A DNA stretch of 64,000 nt from Peterkaempfera podocarpi (GCF_042466665.1 NZ_CP162102.1:4092001-4156000); one strand, 5' to 3'; shown: positions 54,474 to 63,802, counted from the first letter of the stretch. The notes: generated from the sequence alone by a model not told the origin. A program made the numbers and translations.

Positions 54474-54926
54474 TCAGCGCATACCGCGCTGCTGGTGCCA
54501 GCGCTCGATGAGGGCCGGGATCTCCCGCTGGATATAGGCGTAGAAGTCACGCATCTCGGCCAGCCGACGACCCGCGATGGAGTCCTCACCCACAGCCGCG
54601 ATGCCCTCCACGGCGGACTGCACCATGGCGTCGATCAACCGGTTGTTGCTGTCCGTCATCACCGCCCAGCCGTCGGCCCGCATCCGATAGTGCTCCCGGC
54701 GGCTCCCGGGGGCGGGGACCCGCTCCACCAGGCTGAGGGTGACCAGGGTCTTCAGCGCGCCGGAGACCGCACCGGCACTGGCCGCGAGCCGCTCGCCCAG
54801 CTCTCCCGCGGTCATCGTCTCCTGCTCGGCGTAGAGCAGGGCGCAGAGCACCCGGGCCGCCATGCGCTGCATACCGCTCTCGGTGAGCAGCAACGCCAGA
54901 TGCTCCGCGGTGGTGGGCTCTGCCAT
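54474..54926 (-). CDS. MarR/GbsR-type transcriptional regulator
   Basis: 150 residues with winged-helix features (MQRMAARVLCALLYAEQETMTAGELGERLAASAGAVSGALKTLVTLSLVERVPAPGSRREHYRM) flanked by helices for dimerisation. Divergent from an ABC-2 exporter operon, with a 16-bp palindrome in the 90-bp gap. Most likely a repressor of that operon. Confidence 0.9.
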   Translation of the reverse strand: MAEPTTAEHLALLLTESGMQRMAARVLCALLYAEQETMTAGELGERLAASAGAVSGALKTLVTLSLVERVPAPGSRREHYRMRADGWAVMTDSNNRLIDAMVQSAVEGIAAVGEDSIAGRRLAEMRDFYAYIQREIPALIERWHQQRGMR

Positions 54927-54989
54927 GGATCCTCCCTCTGCCCGGGGCTGCCCTTACCGAAATCCTAACAGTCATGAATATTCACGAAT

Positions 54990-55005
54990 TACTGAAACTT
55001 CAGTA
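54990..55005. promoter_or_regulatory. 16-bp palindromic operator between MarR and ABC genes
   Basis: TACTGAAACTTCAGTA is a perfect palindrome. It sits between a TTCACG at 54981 and a TAGTCT at 55004 (17-bp spacer), i.e. inside the likely promoter of the exporter operon, whose ATG at 55017 would be leaderless. A second small palindrome, GAATATTC, is at 54976-54983. Confidence 0.65.
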
Positions 55006-55016
55006 GTCTCCATGGC

Positions 55017-55931
55017 ATGACTCAGGCGATCCGGCTCGAGAAGCTGGCAAAGACCTACGGCCGCCGCCGCGGCCTGGTCGACCTCACCCTGGATGTCGGC
55101 CACGGCGAGGTGCTGGGGTATCTGGGACCCAACGGGGCCGGCAAGTCGACCACCATCCGGCTGCTGCTGGACCTGATCCGCCCCACCGGCGGCCGGGCCA
55201 CGGTGCTGGGGCTCGACCCCCGCGCGGACTCCGTGGAAGTGCACCGGCGGACCGGCTATCTCGCGGGCGACTTCACCGTCGACGGCAGGCAGACCGTCCG
55301 GGAGTGCCTGGCGTTCCTGGCGGCGCTGCGCGGCGGGATCCCGGAGCGCCGCATCACCGGCCTCGCCGACCGGCTGGGGCTGGAGCTCGCACCACGGATC
55401 CGCTCGCTCTCCAAGGGCAACCGGCAGAAGGTCGGCCTGGTCCAGGCGTTCATGCACGAACCGGAGCTGCTGATCCTGGACGAGCCCACCGCCGGCCTGG
55501 ACCCGCTGGTCCAGCAGGTCTTCCTGGACCTGGTACGGGAGGCCAGGGCGGACGGCCGCACGGTCTTCATGTCCTCGCATGTGATGAGCGAGGTGCAGGC
55601 GGTCGCCGACCGGGTGGCGATCATCCGCGAGGGCCGGCTGGTCACGGTGGACACCGTGACGGCGCTGCGGGAACGTGCCGTGCGGACCGTGGAACTGCAC
55701 TTCGACGGGACCGTCCCGGCCGAGGAGTTCAGCAGGCTGCCCGGCGTCAGCGACGTCTCGGTCGAGGGCCCCCGGCTGCGCTGCCGGATCGCGGGCAGCC
55801 CCGACGCCCTGGTCAAGGCCGCCGCCCGGCACACCGTCACCGGCCTGCTCTGCGAGGAACCCGACCTCGAGGAGCTGTTCTTCGAGTACTACCGGAACGG
55901 AGCCGGCCATGACCGCGTCACCGCTGCCTGA
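55017..55931 (+). CDS. ABC exporter ATP-binding protein
   Basis: 304 residues. Walker A GPNGAGKST, signature SLSKGNRQKVGLVQAF, Walker B LLILDEP and switch MSSHVMSEVQ. CcmA/DrrA class. The ATG at 55017 has no Shine-Dalgarno and lies at the predicted transcription start. It overlaps the downstream permease gene by 23 nt. Regulated by the divergent MarR-type protein, so an inducible drug or stress exporter is plausible. Confidence 0.9.
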   Translation: MTQAIRLEKLAKTYGRRRGLVDLTLDVGHGEVLGYLGPNGAGKSTTIRLLLDLIRPTGGRATVLGLDPRADSVEVHRRTGYLAGDFTVDGRQTVRECLAFLAALRGGIPERRITGLADRLGLELAPRIRSLSKGNRQKVGLVQAFMHEPELLILDEPTAGLDPLVQQVFLDLVREARADGRTVFMSSHVMSEVQAVADRVAIIREGRLVTVDTVTALRERAVRTVELHFDGTVPAEEFSRLPGVSDVSVEGPRLRCRIAGSPDALVKAAARHTVTGLLCEEPDLEELFFEYYRNGAGHDRVTAA

Positions 55932-56739
55932 GACCCTCCCCGCCACCCGGCTGCCCCGCAGCGTCTGGAGCCAGGCACTGCGTGACGGCCGCCGCGCGCT
56001 GATCTCCTGGAGCGTCGGGACGGCGCTGGTGGGGGCGATGTACGCCAGCTTCTATCCGCAGATCGGCGGCTCCATGGGGGACCTCACCAAGAGCCTTCCG
56101 GAAGGCCTCAAGCAGGCCTTCAACATGGAGGACCTCGGCTCCGCCGCCGGCTATCTCGGCTCCACCCCGTTCGGAGTGGTGATCCCGCTGCTGGCGCTCT
56201 TCCACGGGGCCTCCACCGGCGCCCGGGCCGTCGCCGGGGACGAGGAGTCCGGATATCTGGACCTGCTGCTCGCCCACCCCGTCGGCCGGGTCCGGCTGGT
56301 GCTGCAGCGGTACGCGGCGCTGGCCACCGGCTCCGGGGCGATCGCCGTCGCCGTGCTGCTGATGATGCTGGCGATCAGGGGACCGGCCGACCTGGGTACG
56401 GTCTCCGTCGCCGAGTTCACCGCGCAGTGCCTCGATCTGGCGCTGCTGAGCGCCTTCTTCGGCGCGCTGGCCCTGTGCATCGGCTGCTTCGTCGGGCGGC
56501 GCGCGCTGGTCTTCGGGGCGACGGCCGCGGTCGGAGTGGTGACCTATGCGCTGAACTCCTTCGGCCCGCAGATCGGCCTCGGCTGGACGCGGCACCTCTC
56601 GCCCTTCCACTACTACCTGGGCGGGGAGCCGCTGAAGCACGGCTTCCAGTGGGCCGACGCCGGGCTCACCGCCGCGGCCTGCGTGGTACTGGCGGGACTG
56701 GGCGCCTGGGCCTTCCAGCGGCGCGACATCGGCGTCTGA
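55909..56739 (+). CDS. ABC-2 type permease
   Basis: 276 residues with six hydrophobic segments. FYPQIGGSMGDLTKSLPEGLKQAF and AVAGDEESGYLDLLLAHPVGRVRL are characteristic of the single-permease ABC-2 systems in actinobacteria. Starts inside the ATPase gene (ATG 55909). A terminator follows at once, so the unit is two genes. Confidence 0.88.
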   Translation: MTASPLPETLPATRLPRSVWSQALRDGRRALISWSVGTALVGAMYASFYPQIGGSMGDLTKSLPEGLKQAFNMEDLGSAAGYLGSTPFGVVIPLLALFHGASTGARAVAGDEESGYLDLLLAHPVGRVRLVLQRYAALATGSGAIAVAVLLMMLAIRGPADLGTVSVAEFTAQCLDLALLSAFFGALALCIGCFVGRRALVFGATAAVGVVTYALNSFGPQIGLGWTRHLSPFHYYLGGEPLKHGFQWADAGLTAAACVVLAGLGAWAFQRRDIGV

Positions 56740-56748
56740 CTGCGCGCC

Positions 56749-56780
56749 ACCGGGCCGCACCCGAGGGGGTGCGGCCCGGT
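56749..56780 (+). terminator. Hairpin terminator after ABC-2 operon
   Basis: A perfect 14-bp stem (ACCGGGCCGCACCC and complement) with a 4-nt loop starts 10 bp after the permease stop. Confidence 0.75.
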
Positions 56781-56843
56781 CTGCGTTCACCGCCGTGTGC
56801 TCACCGCTGTGCGGTCACCGGTCCGGGCCCGGCACCGCGGGCC

Positions 56844-56926
56844 CAGCGCGGTGAGCCCAGCGCGGCGGGCCCAGCACGGTGGGCCCGACACGGTGGGCCG
56901 ACACGGTGGGCCGACACGATGTGCCC
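56844..56926. repeat. Six-copy 13-14-bp tandem repeat
   Basis: Units such as CAGCGCGGTGAGCC, CAGCACGGTGGGCC and GACACGGTGGGCC follow each other head to tail between the ABC-2 terminator and the hppA stop. Unit divergence is graded from left to right. Noncoding minisatellite. Confidence 0.75.
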
Positions 56927-56952
56927 GTCGGCGCGGACTCGGCGGTGCCGGC

Positions 56953-59403
56953 TCAGTGCACCGCCGCCGGATCCGCTGATCGGGTGACGGAACCCTCGTC
57001 ACCGTCGTCGTCGCCGACCGCGATACCGCGCCGCTTGGACACATAGACAGCACCCACCACCACGGCCAGGGCCAGCAGCGCGACGGCGATGCGCAGTGCG
57101 GCACTGGCGTGCTCCCCGAAGCTGAACTTCACCACCGCGGGGGCGATCAGCAGCGACACCAGGTTCATCACCTTGAGCAACGGGTTGATCGCCGGACCCG
57201 CGGTGTCCTTGAAGGGGTCGCCGACGGTGTCACCGATGACGGTCGCCGCATGGGCGTCGCTCCCCTTGCCGCCGTGGTGGCCGTCCTCGACCAGCTTCTT
57301 GGCGTTGTCCCAGGCCCCGCCCGAGTTGGCCAGGAAGACCGCCATCAGGGTGCCGGCGCCGATCGCACCGGCCAGGAAGGAACCCAGCGAGCCCACGCCC
57401 AGCGCGAAGCCCACCGCGATCGGCGCGAGCACCGCCAGCAGGCCCGGTGTGGCCAGCTCCCGCAGCGCGTCCTTGGTGCAGATGTCGACCACCCGGCCGT
57501 ACTCCGGCTTCTCGGTGCCGTCCATGATCCCCGGGTGTTCGCGGAACTGGCGGCGCACCTCGAAGACCACCGAACCGGCCGATCGGGAGACCGCGTTGAT
57601 GGCCAGGCCCGAGAAGAGGAAGACCACCGCCGCCCCCAGCAGCAGACCCACCAGGTTGTTGGGCTGGGAGATGTTCAGCGAGAGGCTGTTGCCGTGGGCC
57701 GCCGGACCCACCTCGTCCACGGCGGTGCCGATGGCGTCCGTGAAGGAGCCGAAGAGCGCGGTGGCCGCCAGCACGGCGGTGGCGATGGCGATGCCCTTGG
57801 TGATCGCCTTGGTGGTGTTGCCCACCGCGTCCAGCTCGGTGAGCACCTGGGCTCCGGCGCCGTGCACATCACCGGACATCTCGGCGATGCCCTGGGCGTT
57901 GTCGGAGACCGGGCCGAAGGTGTCCATGGCGACGATCACGCCCACGGTGGTGAGCAGTCCCGTACCGGCCAGCGCCACCGCGAAGAGGGCCAGCACAATG
58001 GAGCCGCCGGCCAGCAGATAGGCGCCGTAGACGGCCGCACCGATGATCACCGCCGAGTACACCGCCGACTCCAGGCCGAGCGAGATCCCGGAGAGGACCA
58101 CGGTGGCCGGGCCGGTGAGCGAGGTCTTGCCGATGTCCCGTACCGGTCGCCGGGTGGTCTCGGTGAAATAGCCGGTGAGCTGCTGGATCACCGCCGCCAG
58201 CACAATGCCGATGACCACCGCGGCGAGCGAGAAGATCCGCGGGTCGCCGCTGTGGCTGCTGATCGCAGCCGGGACGTTGTCGAGCTGGGAGAAGCTGGAC
58301 GGCAGGAAGGCGTAGACCGCCGCGACCACCAGCAGCACCGAGATGGCCGCGGAGATGAAGAAGCCGCGGTTGATCGCGGACATCCCGCTGCGGTCCCTGG
58401 TCCGGGGCGAGACCGCATAGATCCCGATCACCGCCGTGATCACACCGATCGCGGGGACGACCAGCGGGAAGGCCAGACCGTCGTTGCCGAAGGTGGCCGT
58501 ACCCAGGATCAGCGCGGCGACCAGGGTCACCGCATAGGACTCGAAGAGGTCGGCGGCCATACCGGCGCAGTCGCCGACGTTGTCGCCCACGTTGTCGGCG
58601 ATGGTGGCCGCGTTGCGCGGGTCGTCCTCAGGGATGCCCTGCTCCACCTTGCCCACCAGGTCCGCGCCGACGTCGGCGGCCTTGGTGAAGATGCCGCCGC
58701 CGACACGCATGAACATCGCCAGCAGGGCCGCGCCGAAGCCGAATCCCTCCAGCACCTTGGGCGCGTCGGCGCGGTAGATCAGCACCACCAGGGCCGCACC
58801 GAACAGGCCGAGGCCCACGGTGCACATGCCGACCACGCCACCGGTACGGAAGGCGATCCGCATGGCGCGGTGGGAGGCCAGCCGCACGTCGGGCGCGGTG
58901 CTCGGGCCGCCCTCGGTGGGACTGATCGCCGGAGCGAGCGTCGCGGCGCGGGCCGCCGCGGCGACGCGGACGTTGCTGCGCACCGCCAGCCACATGCCGA
59001 GATAGCCGGTGGCAGCCGAGAACACCGCTCCCACCAGGAAGAACACCGAGCGGCCGATGCGCTGGCCCCAGGTGTCGGCCGGCAGCAGCATCAGCAGGAA
59101 GAACACCGCGACGGCGAAGACGCCGAGGGTGCGCAGCTGCCGGGCGAGGTAGGCGTTGGCCCCCTCCTGGACGGCTGCGGCTATTCGCTTCATGGACTCG
59201 GTGCCCTGGTCGTGGACGAGCACCTGGCGGGCCAGGAGCACCGCGACGCCCAGGGCCGCGAGGGCGACGGCGGCGACCACGACCACAAGGGTCAGATTGC
59301 CGCCGGTGAGGGCCGCCCGGACGCCCGATGGGGCGTCGGCGAGTGGTGGGTTGAGGGTCCAGGTCGTTGCGTGCGTGCTTGCCGTATGGATGAGCCCCGC
59401 CAT
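56953..59403 (-). CDS. hppA: Membrane H+-translocating pyrophosphatase, K+-independent type
   Basis: 816 residues, about 16 membrane helices. The ATG at 59403 follows AAGGAGG by 5 nt. Catalytic DVGADLVGKVE and DNVGDNVGDCAGMAADLFESY motifs and the late DTVGDPFKDTAGPAINPL are complete. The residue after GNTT is Lys (AVGNTTKAITKG), which marks the K+-independent class; K+-dependent enzymes have Ala there. It couples hydrolysis of pyrophosphate from biosynthesis to proton export. A charged C-terminal tail (DDDGDEG) faces outward or stays disordered. Confidence 0.96.
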   Translation of the reverse strand: MAGLIHTASTHATTWTLNPPLADAPSGVRAALTGGNLTLVVVVAAVALAALGVAVLLARQVLVHDQGTESMKRIAAAVQEGANAYLARQLRTLGVFAVAVFFLLMLLPADTWGQRIGRSVFFLVGAVFSAATGYLGMWLAVRSNVRVAAAARAATLAPAISPTEGGPSTAPDVRLASHRAMRIAFRTGGVVGMCTVGLGLFGAALVVLIYRADAPKVLEGFGFGAALLAMFMRVGGGIFTKAADVGADLVGKVEQGIPEDDPRNAATIADNVGDNVGDCAGMAADLFESYAVTLVAALILGTATFGNDGLAFPLVVPAIGVITAVIGIYAVSPRTRDRSGMSAINRGFFISAAISVLLVVAAVYAFLPSSFSQLDNVPAAISSHSGDPRIFSLAAVVIGIVLAAVIQQLTGYFTETTRRPVRDIGKTSLTGPATVVLSGISLGLESAVYSAVIIGAAVYGAYLLAGGSIVLALFAVALAGTGLLTTVGVIVAMDTFGPVSDNAQGIAEMSGDVHGAGAQVLTELDAVGNTTKAITKGIAIATAVLAATALFGSFTDAIGTAVDEVGPAAHGNSLSLNISQPNNLVGLLLGAAVVFLFSGLAINAVSRSAGSVVFEVRRQFREHPGIMDGTEKPEYGRVVDICTKDALRELATPGLLAVLAPIAVGFALGVGSLGSFLAGAIGAGTLMAVFLANSGGAWDNAKKLVEDGHHGGKGSDAHAATVIGDTVGDPFKDTAGPAINPLLKVMNLVSLLIAPAVVKFSFGEHASAALRIAVALLALAVVVGAVYVSKRRGIAVGDDDGDEGSVTRSADPAAVH

Positions 59404-59844
59404 CAGTCCTCCTTGACGTCTGGCATGTCGGCGCCGCCGGCCTGGGAGGGCCGGAAGGTCGGGGCAGAACCGCAGGAACAGCCGCGACCTGAGCGGTGCG
59501 CACATAACTGCTCGGCAGTGCGGGCCTTGCAACAGAGCAGGCCGGACCATGCGGTACCGGCCGAATGTCGAGGATTGTAAGGACCAACCCTTGATCAAAA
59601 CAGACCAGCCGCAACAACAACGCTGTCACCGGCAGGTATCGCCACCACTGCGGGCAATTCTCCAATGGCCCGTGGCACCCGGCCAACGGGGCGGACAGCG
59701 TTCATACGGGCAGCCCAACGCCTCCCCGACGCGATGCCCGGGCTCGGCCGGGGACCCGGCTCCGGGGCTCCCCGAATCCCGGAACGGGTGCGCCTCCGGG
59801 ACTGCCCCTGGCCCCCCGGTCATGGATCTGGGCTCCGGGGTGCC
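59404..59844. other. hppA upstream region
   Basis: The long gap upstream of hppA must contain its promoter. AT-richer DNA near 59570-59620 (ttgatcaaaa) is a candidate, but I cannot assign boxes. No gene seen. Confidence 0.4.
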
Positions 59845-59876
59845 GCCCCTGGGACACGATGCCCCTGGGACACGAT
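59845..59876. repeat. 16-bp tandem duplication
   Basis: GCCCCTGGGACACGAT occurs twice head to tail, ending against the terminator hairpin of the anti-sigma gene. Probably a slippage duplication. Confidence 0.75.
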
Positions 59877-59909
59877 GAGGGGCGCCCCCGTTCGGGGACG
59901 CCCCTCATC
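59874..59909 (-). terminator. Terminator after the anti-sigma gene
   Basis: GATGAGGGGCG pairs perfectly with CGCCCCTCATC and the stem extends by CCCC/GGGG past one mismatch; 20 bp from the stop at 59929. Confidence 0.7.
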
Positions 59910-59928
59910 ACTACTCACTGCCGATCGG

Positions 59929-60351
59929 TCAGGCGGAGACCTCGTGCACCGCCACCGGCCAGCTCATCCGGATCACTCCACCGGTGGAGTCACTGCCGAC
60001 GTCGAGGTCGTCGACGAGGCCGCTGATCACCGCCAGTCCCATCTGGTCCTCGGCGGTGTCATCCGTGTCGGACGCTGCCTTGGAGGCTGCGTCCGGCTCG
60101 GGTCCGACCCCGTCCCCCACCTCGATGAGAAAGCGCTTCTCCTGCTCCACCAGGGTCACCCGCACCGGGTCGTCCACCCCGGAGCGGCGGTGCAGGCCCA
60201 CCGCTCGGGAGCAGGCCTCGCCGACCGCGAGTCTCACCTCGTCCAGCACGGACTCGTCGACCCCGGCGCGGCGGGCCACCGCGGCGGCCACCAGCCGCGC
60301 GGTGCGCACATGCTCGGGGAGCGCACTGAATCGGAGTTCGACGGTTGCCAT
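59929..60351 (-). CDS. RsbW-like anti-sigma factor/serine kinase, BldG partner
   Basis: 140 residues of the GHKL/HATPase fold: N-box LDEVRLAVGEACSRAVGLH, RFLIEVGDGVG, and MGLAVISGLVDDLDV near the end. GAGGGGAAG precedes the ATG. It lies 95 bp downstream of bldG on the same strand, the arrangement known from S. coelicolor, where the product of this gene binds BldG. Expected to sequester a sigma factor and be released by unphosphorylated BldG. Confidence 0.9.
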   Translation of the reverse strand: MATVELRFSALPEHVRTARLVAAAVARRAGVDESVLDEVRLAVGEACSRAVGLHRRSGVDDPVRVTLVEQEKRFLIEVGDGVGPEPDAASKAASDTDDTAEDQMGLAVISGLVDDLDVGSDSTGGVIRMSWPVAVHEVSA

Positions 60352-60446
60352 GGCTTCCCCTCGGATCGTTGCGGTGCTGCCGTGAGCCGCGCCCCGGGGT
60401 TCCCGTCCGCACCGCGGTGCGGACGGGAACCCCGGGGCGCCCGGGC

Positions 60447-60788
60447 TCAATCGGTCGCCGCGACGGCCTCGTCCACAGTGTTGTGGATGGGGAACACCTT
60501 GGTGAGACCGGTGATCCGGAAGATCTTCAGAATGCGCTCCTGGTTGCACACCAGGCGGAGCGAGCCCTCGTGCGCACGCACTCGCTTCAGGCCGCCGACG
60601 AGGACACCCAGACCGGTCGAGTCCAGGAAGTCCACGCCTTCCATGTCGACGATCAGGTGGTAGTGACCCTCGTTGACCAGCTCGACGAGCTGCTCACGCA
60701 GCTTCGGGGCGGTGTACACATCGATCTCGCCGCCCACCTCGACGACCGTGCGGTCGTCGACAGTACGGGTCGACAGGGACAGGTCCAC
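60447..60788 (-). CDS. bldG: BldG anti-anti-sigma factor (STAS)
   Basis: 113 residues, practically the whole known BldG sequence: start VDLSLSTRTV, EIDVYTAPKLREQLVELV, FLDSTGLGVLVGGLKR with the phosphorylatable Ser57, and NQERILKIFRITGLTKVFPIH. GTG start with GGAGG 5 nt upstream. BldG controls aerial hyphae and antibiotic production in Streptomyces through partner switching with anti-sigma kinases. This gene fixes the lineage of the window. Confidence 0.97.
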   Translation of the reverse strand: MDLSLSTRTVDDRTVVEVGGEIDVYTAPKLREQLVELVNEGHYHLIVDMEGVDFLDSTGLGVLVGGLKRVRAHEGSLRLVCNQERILKIFRITGLTKVFPIHNTVDEAVAATD

Positions 60789-60937
60789 GGAACCTCCAGC
60801 ACCTTGCCTTGCTTCGTTGCGATCCTCGACCGCCCGGACGGGCGGTCGCCACCCGCGATGGCATTCAACCACCTGCGACCAGGCAGCACGACGCCTTACG
60901 GCGATTCTCCGTCACGCCGGTGACACACTGGGTCCTT

Positions 60938-63262
60938 ATGCCGCCCAGCAGTCGCCCGCCCGGCGCCGTCCTCGAGAGGCTGTCCGCCACGCGCGGACGG
61001 CAAGATCGGCTCACCCATACGGAGCATGTGCCCGCCCGCCAGGGGAGCCATGCGGAGTGGCCTGCCGGAATCCGCGCGGAGATTGTCGAGGCCGCCGGCG
61101 GGCTCGGCATGTCCCGGCCGTGGACCCACCAGGCGCAGGCGATGGAACTGGCCCTGGCCGGGCGCTCCACGGTGATCTCCACGGGGACGGCCTCCGGGAA
61201 GTCCCTCGGTTATCTCGCCCCCGTCCTCTCCGCTCTGCTGGACGGCACCGAGGCTCCCAATGGGCGTGGCGCCACCGCGCTCTACCTGGCGCCCACCAAG
61301 GCTCTCGCCGCCGACCAGCGCCGCCGCGCGGCCGATCTGGCCCCGCCGAGGGTGCGCGCCGCGCTCTATGACGGCGACACGCCCATGGAGGAGCGCGAAT
61401 GGGTGAGGCAGTACGCCTCCTACGTCCTCACCAACCCGGACATGCTGCACCGGTCGATCCTGCCCGCCCACACCCGCTGGGCCACTTTTCTCAAGGCACT
61501 GCGCTATGTGGTGGTGGACGAGTGCCACACCTACCGCGGTGTCTTCGGCTCGCATGTCGCCCAGGTGCTGCGGCGGCTGCGGCGGATCTGCGCCCGCTAC
61601 GGCGCCGATCCGGTCTTTCTGCTGGCATCGGCGACCTCCGCGGAGCCCGGCGCCTCCGCGGCGCGGCTGACCGGGCTGCCGGTCGCCGAGGTGACGGAGG
61701 ACGCCTCGCCACGCGGTGAGCTGGTCTTTGCCCTGTGGGAGCCCCCTCTCACCGAACTGGTGGGCGAGCAGGGTGCACCCGTACGCCGCACCGCCACCGC
61801 CGAGGCAGCCGATCTGCTGACCGACCTGGTGGTGGACGCGACCCGGACGGTGGTCTTCGTCCGTTCCCGGCGTGGCGCCGAGGTGGTGGCCCTGCAGGCC
61901 CAGGAGCGGCTGTCCGAGGTCGACCGCCGCCTGTCGGGCCGGGTGGCTGCCTACCGGGGCGGCTATCTGGCCGAGGAGCGGCGGAGCCTGGAGCGCGATC
62001 TGCACTCGGGACGACTGCTCGGCGTGGCGTCGACCTCGGCACTGGAACTGGGCATGGACGTCTCCGGACTGGACGCGGTACTGCTGGCCGGCTACCCGGG
62101 CACCCGTGCCTCGCTGTGGCAGCAGGCCGGGCGGGCCGGCCGGGCAGGGCAGGGGGCGCTGGCTGTGCTGATCGCCCGCGACGACCCGCTGGACACCTAT
62201 CTGGTCCACCACCCCGAGGCGCTCTTCCGGCGGCCTGTGGAGTCCACCGTGCTGGACCCGGACAACCCCCATGTCCTGGCCCCGCACCTCTGCGCGGCCG
62301 CGGCGGAGCTGCCGCTGGGCCCGGCGGACCTGGAGCTGTTCGGGCCGTCGGCACAGCCGCTCCTGGACCAGCTGGAGCGGCGCGGACTGCTGCGCCGGCG
62401 GGCCGGTGGCACCTGGTACTGGACGCGCCGGGAACGGGCGGCCGACGGGGTGGACATCCGGGGCGGTGGGGGCTCCCCGGTGCAGATCGTCGAGGCGGCC
62501 ACCGGGCGACTGCTCGGCACCGTCGACGCGGGCGCCGCCCACACCACCGTCCATACCGGTGCGGTCCACCTCCACCAGGGCCGCAGCTACCTGGTGCGGG
62601 AGCTGGACCTGGATAGCTCGGTCGCACTCGTGGAGGAGGCGGACCCGCCGTACACCACCGTCGCCCGGGACACCACCGCCGTGACCGTCCTGGACACCGA
62701 CACCACGGTGAAGTGGGGGGACGCGCTGCTGAACTTCGGCTCGGTGGAGGTCGTCAACCAGGTGGTCTCCTTTCTGCGGCGGAAGATCGCCACCGGTGAG
62801 GTGCTCGGCGAGACCCGGCTCGACCTGCCGCCCCGTACGCTGCGCACCCGGGCGGTGTGGTGGTCGGTGACCGAGGACCAGCTGATCGACGCCGACATCC
62901 CCCCGGAGCTGCTGCCCGGTGCCGCCCACGCCGCCGAGCACGCCTCGATCGGGCTGCTGCCGCTCTTCGCCACCTGTGACCGGTGGGACATCGGCGGGGT
63001 GTCGGTGCCGCTCCACCCCGACACGGGTCTGCCCACGGTCTTTGTCTACGACGGCCATTCGGGCGGCGCCGGCTTCGCCGAGCGCGGCTTCCAGCGGGCC
63101 AGGGAGTGGCTGACCGCGACCCGTGAGGCGATTGCCGCGTGCGAGTGCGAGCGCGGATGCCCGTCGTGCATCCAGTCGCCCAAGTGCGGCAACGGAAACG
63201 ATCCGCTGGACAAGGCCGCGGCGGTGCGGCTGCTGGACGTCCTGCTCTCCGAGGCCGTCTGA
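60938..63262 (+). CDS. DEAD/DEAH-box helicase with DUF1998 Zn domain (Hrq1/MrfA type)
   Basis: 774 residues from ATG 60938 (no ribosome site; possibly leaderless). SF2 motifs: Q-like region RPWTHQAQAMELALAG, motif I STGTASGKSLGY, Ia YLAPTKALAADQ, II VVDECHTY, III LLASATSAEP, and VI QQAGRAGRAGQ. The C-terminal DUF1998 carries a Cys cluster CECERGCPSCIQSPKCG, as in MrfA/Hrq1 repair helicases. A 3'-5' DNA repair helicase is likely. Divergent from bldG, conserved order. Confidence 0.93.
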   Translation: MPPSSRPPGAVLERLSATRGRQDRLTHTEHVPARQGSHAEWPAGIRAEIVEAAGGLGMSRPWTHQAQAMELALAGRSTVISTGTASGKSLGYLAPVLSALLDGTEAPNGRGATALYLAPTKALAADQRRRAADLAPPRVRAALYDGDTPMEEREWVRQYASYVLTNPDMLHRSILPAHTRWATFLKALRYVVVDECHTYRGVFGSHVAQVLRRLRRICARYGADPVFLLASATSAEPGASAARLTGLPVAEVTEDASPRGELVFALWEPPLTELVGEQGAPVRRTATAEAADLLTDLVVDATRTVVFVRSRRGAEVVALQAQERLSEVDRRLSGRVAAYRGGYLAEERRSLERDLHSGRLLGVASTSALELGMDVSGLDAVLLAGYPGTRASLWQQAGRAGRAGQGALAVLIARDDPLDTYLVHHPEALFRRPVESTVLDPDNPHVLAPHLCAAAAELPLGPADLELFGPSAQPLLDQLERRGLLRRRAGGTWYWTRRERAADGVDIRGGGGSPVQIVEAATGRLLGTVDAGAAHTTVHTGAVHLHQGRSYLVRELDLDSSVALVEEADPPYTTVARDTTAVTVLDTDTTVKWGDALLNFGSVEVVNQVVSFLRRKIATGEVLGETRLDLPPRTLRTRAVWWSVTEDQLIDADIPPELLPGAAHAAEHASIGLLPLFATCDRWDIGGVSVPLHPDTGLPTVFVYDGHSGGAGFAERGFQRAREWLTATREAIAACECERGCPSCIQSPKCGNGNDPLDKAAAVRLLDVLLSEAV

Positions 63263-63802
63263 CGGCCGCCCCGGACGGCCGCCCGGCCCGGGGCCGGGCA
63301 CCGGGGAGGCGGGCACTGCCAGGCCGGGCACCGGGGAGGCAGGCACCGCCGGGTCAGGCACTGCCAGTCCGGGCACCGGGGAGGCGGGCACCGCCGGGCC
63401 GGGCACCGCCGGGTCAGGACCGTCCGCGAAGAGCGGTCCGGCTCGGGCACGGGCCCGTGCCGGTGGAAAGAACGCCGGGAGCCCGGGGACGTCCGACTCG
63501 ATCCGGACCTCCACGGTGTCGTCGCCAGGAGTGCACGCTGCCAGTCGGACATGCTGCGCCGAGGCGATCACCGCGGCGCGCCGGCATGCCTCCGCCGGGT
63601 CCAGCAGCAGTGGCCGGGCGGCCGCGAGTGCGGCCAGATCGGCGGCGGACTCCGCCCGGTGGCGGGCCACCACGGCCGCCCCGAGGCCCAGCACGGCTGC
63701 GAAGACGCAGCACCCCAGCATCGCGAGCGTGAGCAGCCACACGGTGGCCGACCCCGCGTCACCCGCCGACCGCACCTCCCCTGTCACCTCGCCCCTGGTC
63801 AC
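63263..63802 (-). CDS. TadE-like (Rv3654c-type) membrane protein; true 3' end unresolved
   Basis: The GTG at 63802 overlaps the stop of the upstream TadE-like gene and has GGGAGG before it. Residues ~18-45 (GSATVWLLTLAMLGCCVFAAVLGLGAAVVARHRAESAADLAALAAA) are the classic Rv3654c/TadE N-terminal helix of Tad pilus pseudopilins, and a typical member ends near RARARAGP at ~63440. Here the frame stays open through a Pro-Val-Pro-Ala repeat tail (63290-63415) and on across the whole helicase gene to 60896. I give the helicase stop as the boundary; another frame has TGA near 63415, so a small indel probably hides the real stop. Confidence 0.65.
63290..63415. repeat. GC-rich imperfect tandem repeat
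   Basis: Repeats built from gggcaccggggaggcgggca and ccgccgggtcaggca-like blocks lie between the helicase stop and the TadE-like gene body. They read as PVPGLAVP/PASPVPG on the minus strand. Confidence 0.65.

Noticed and set aside
56844..56926. Possible CRISPR array
   Set aside because: Units are contiguous 13-14-bp tandem repeats without spacers; no cas genes.
57109..59580. 823-codon plus-strand open frame
   Set aside because: Antisense of hppA, His/Gln/Gly/Arg-rich and without recognisable domain.
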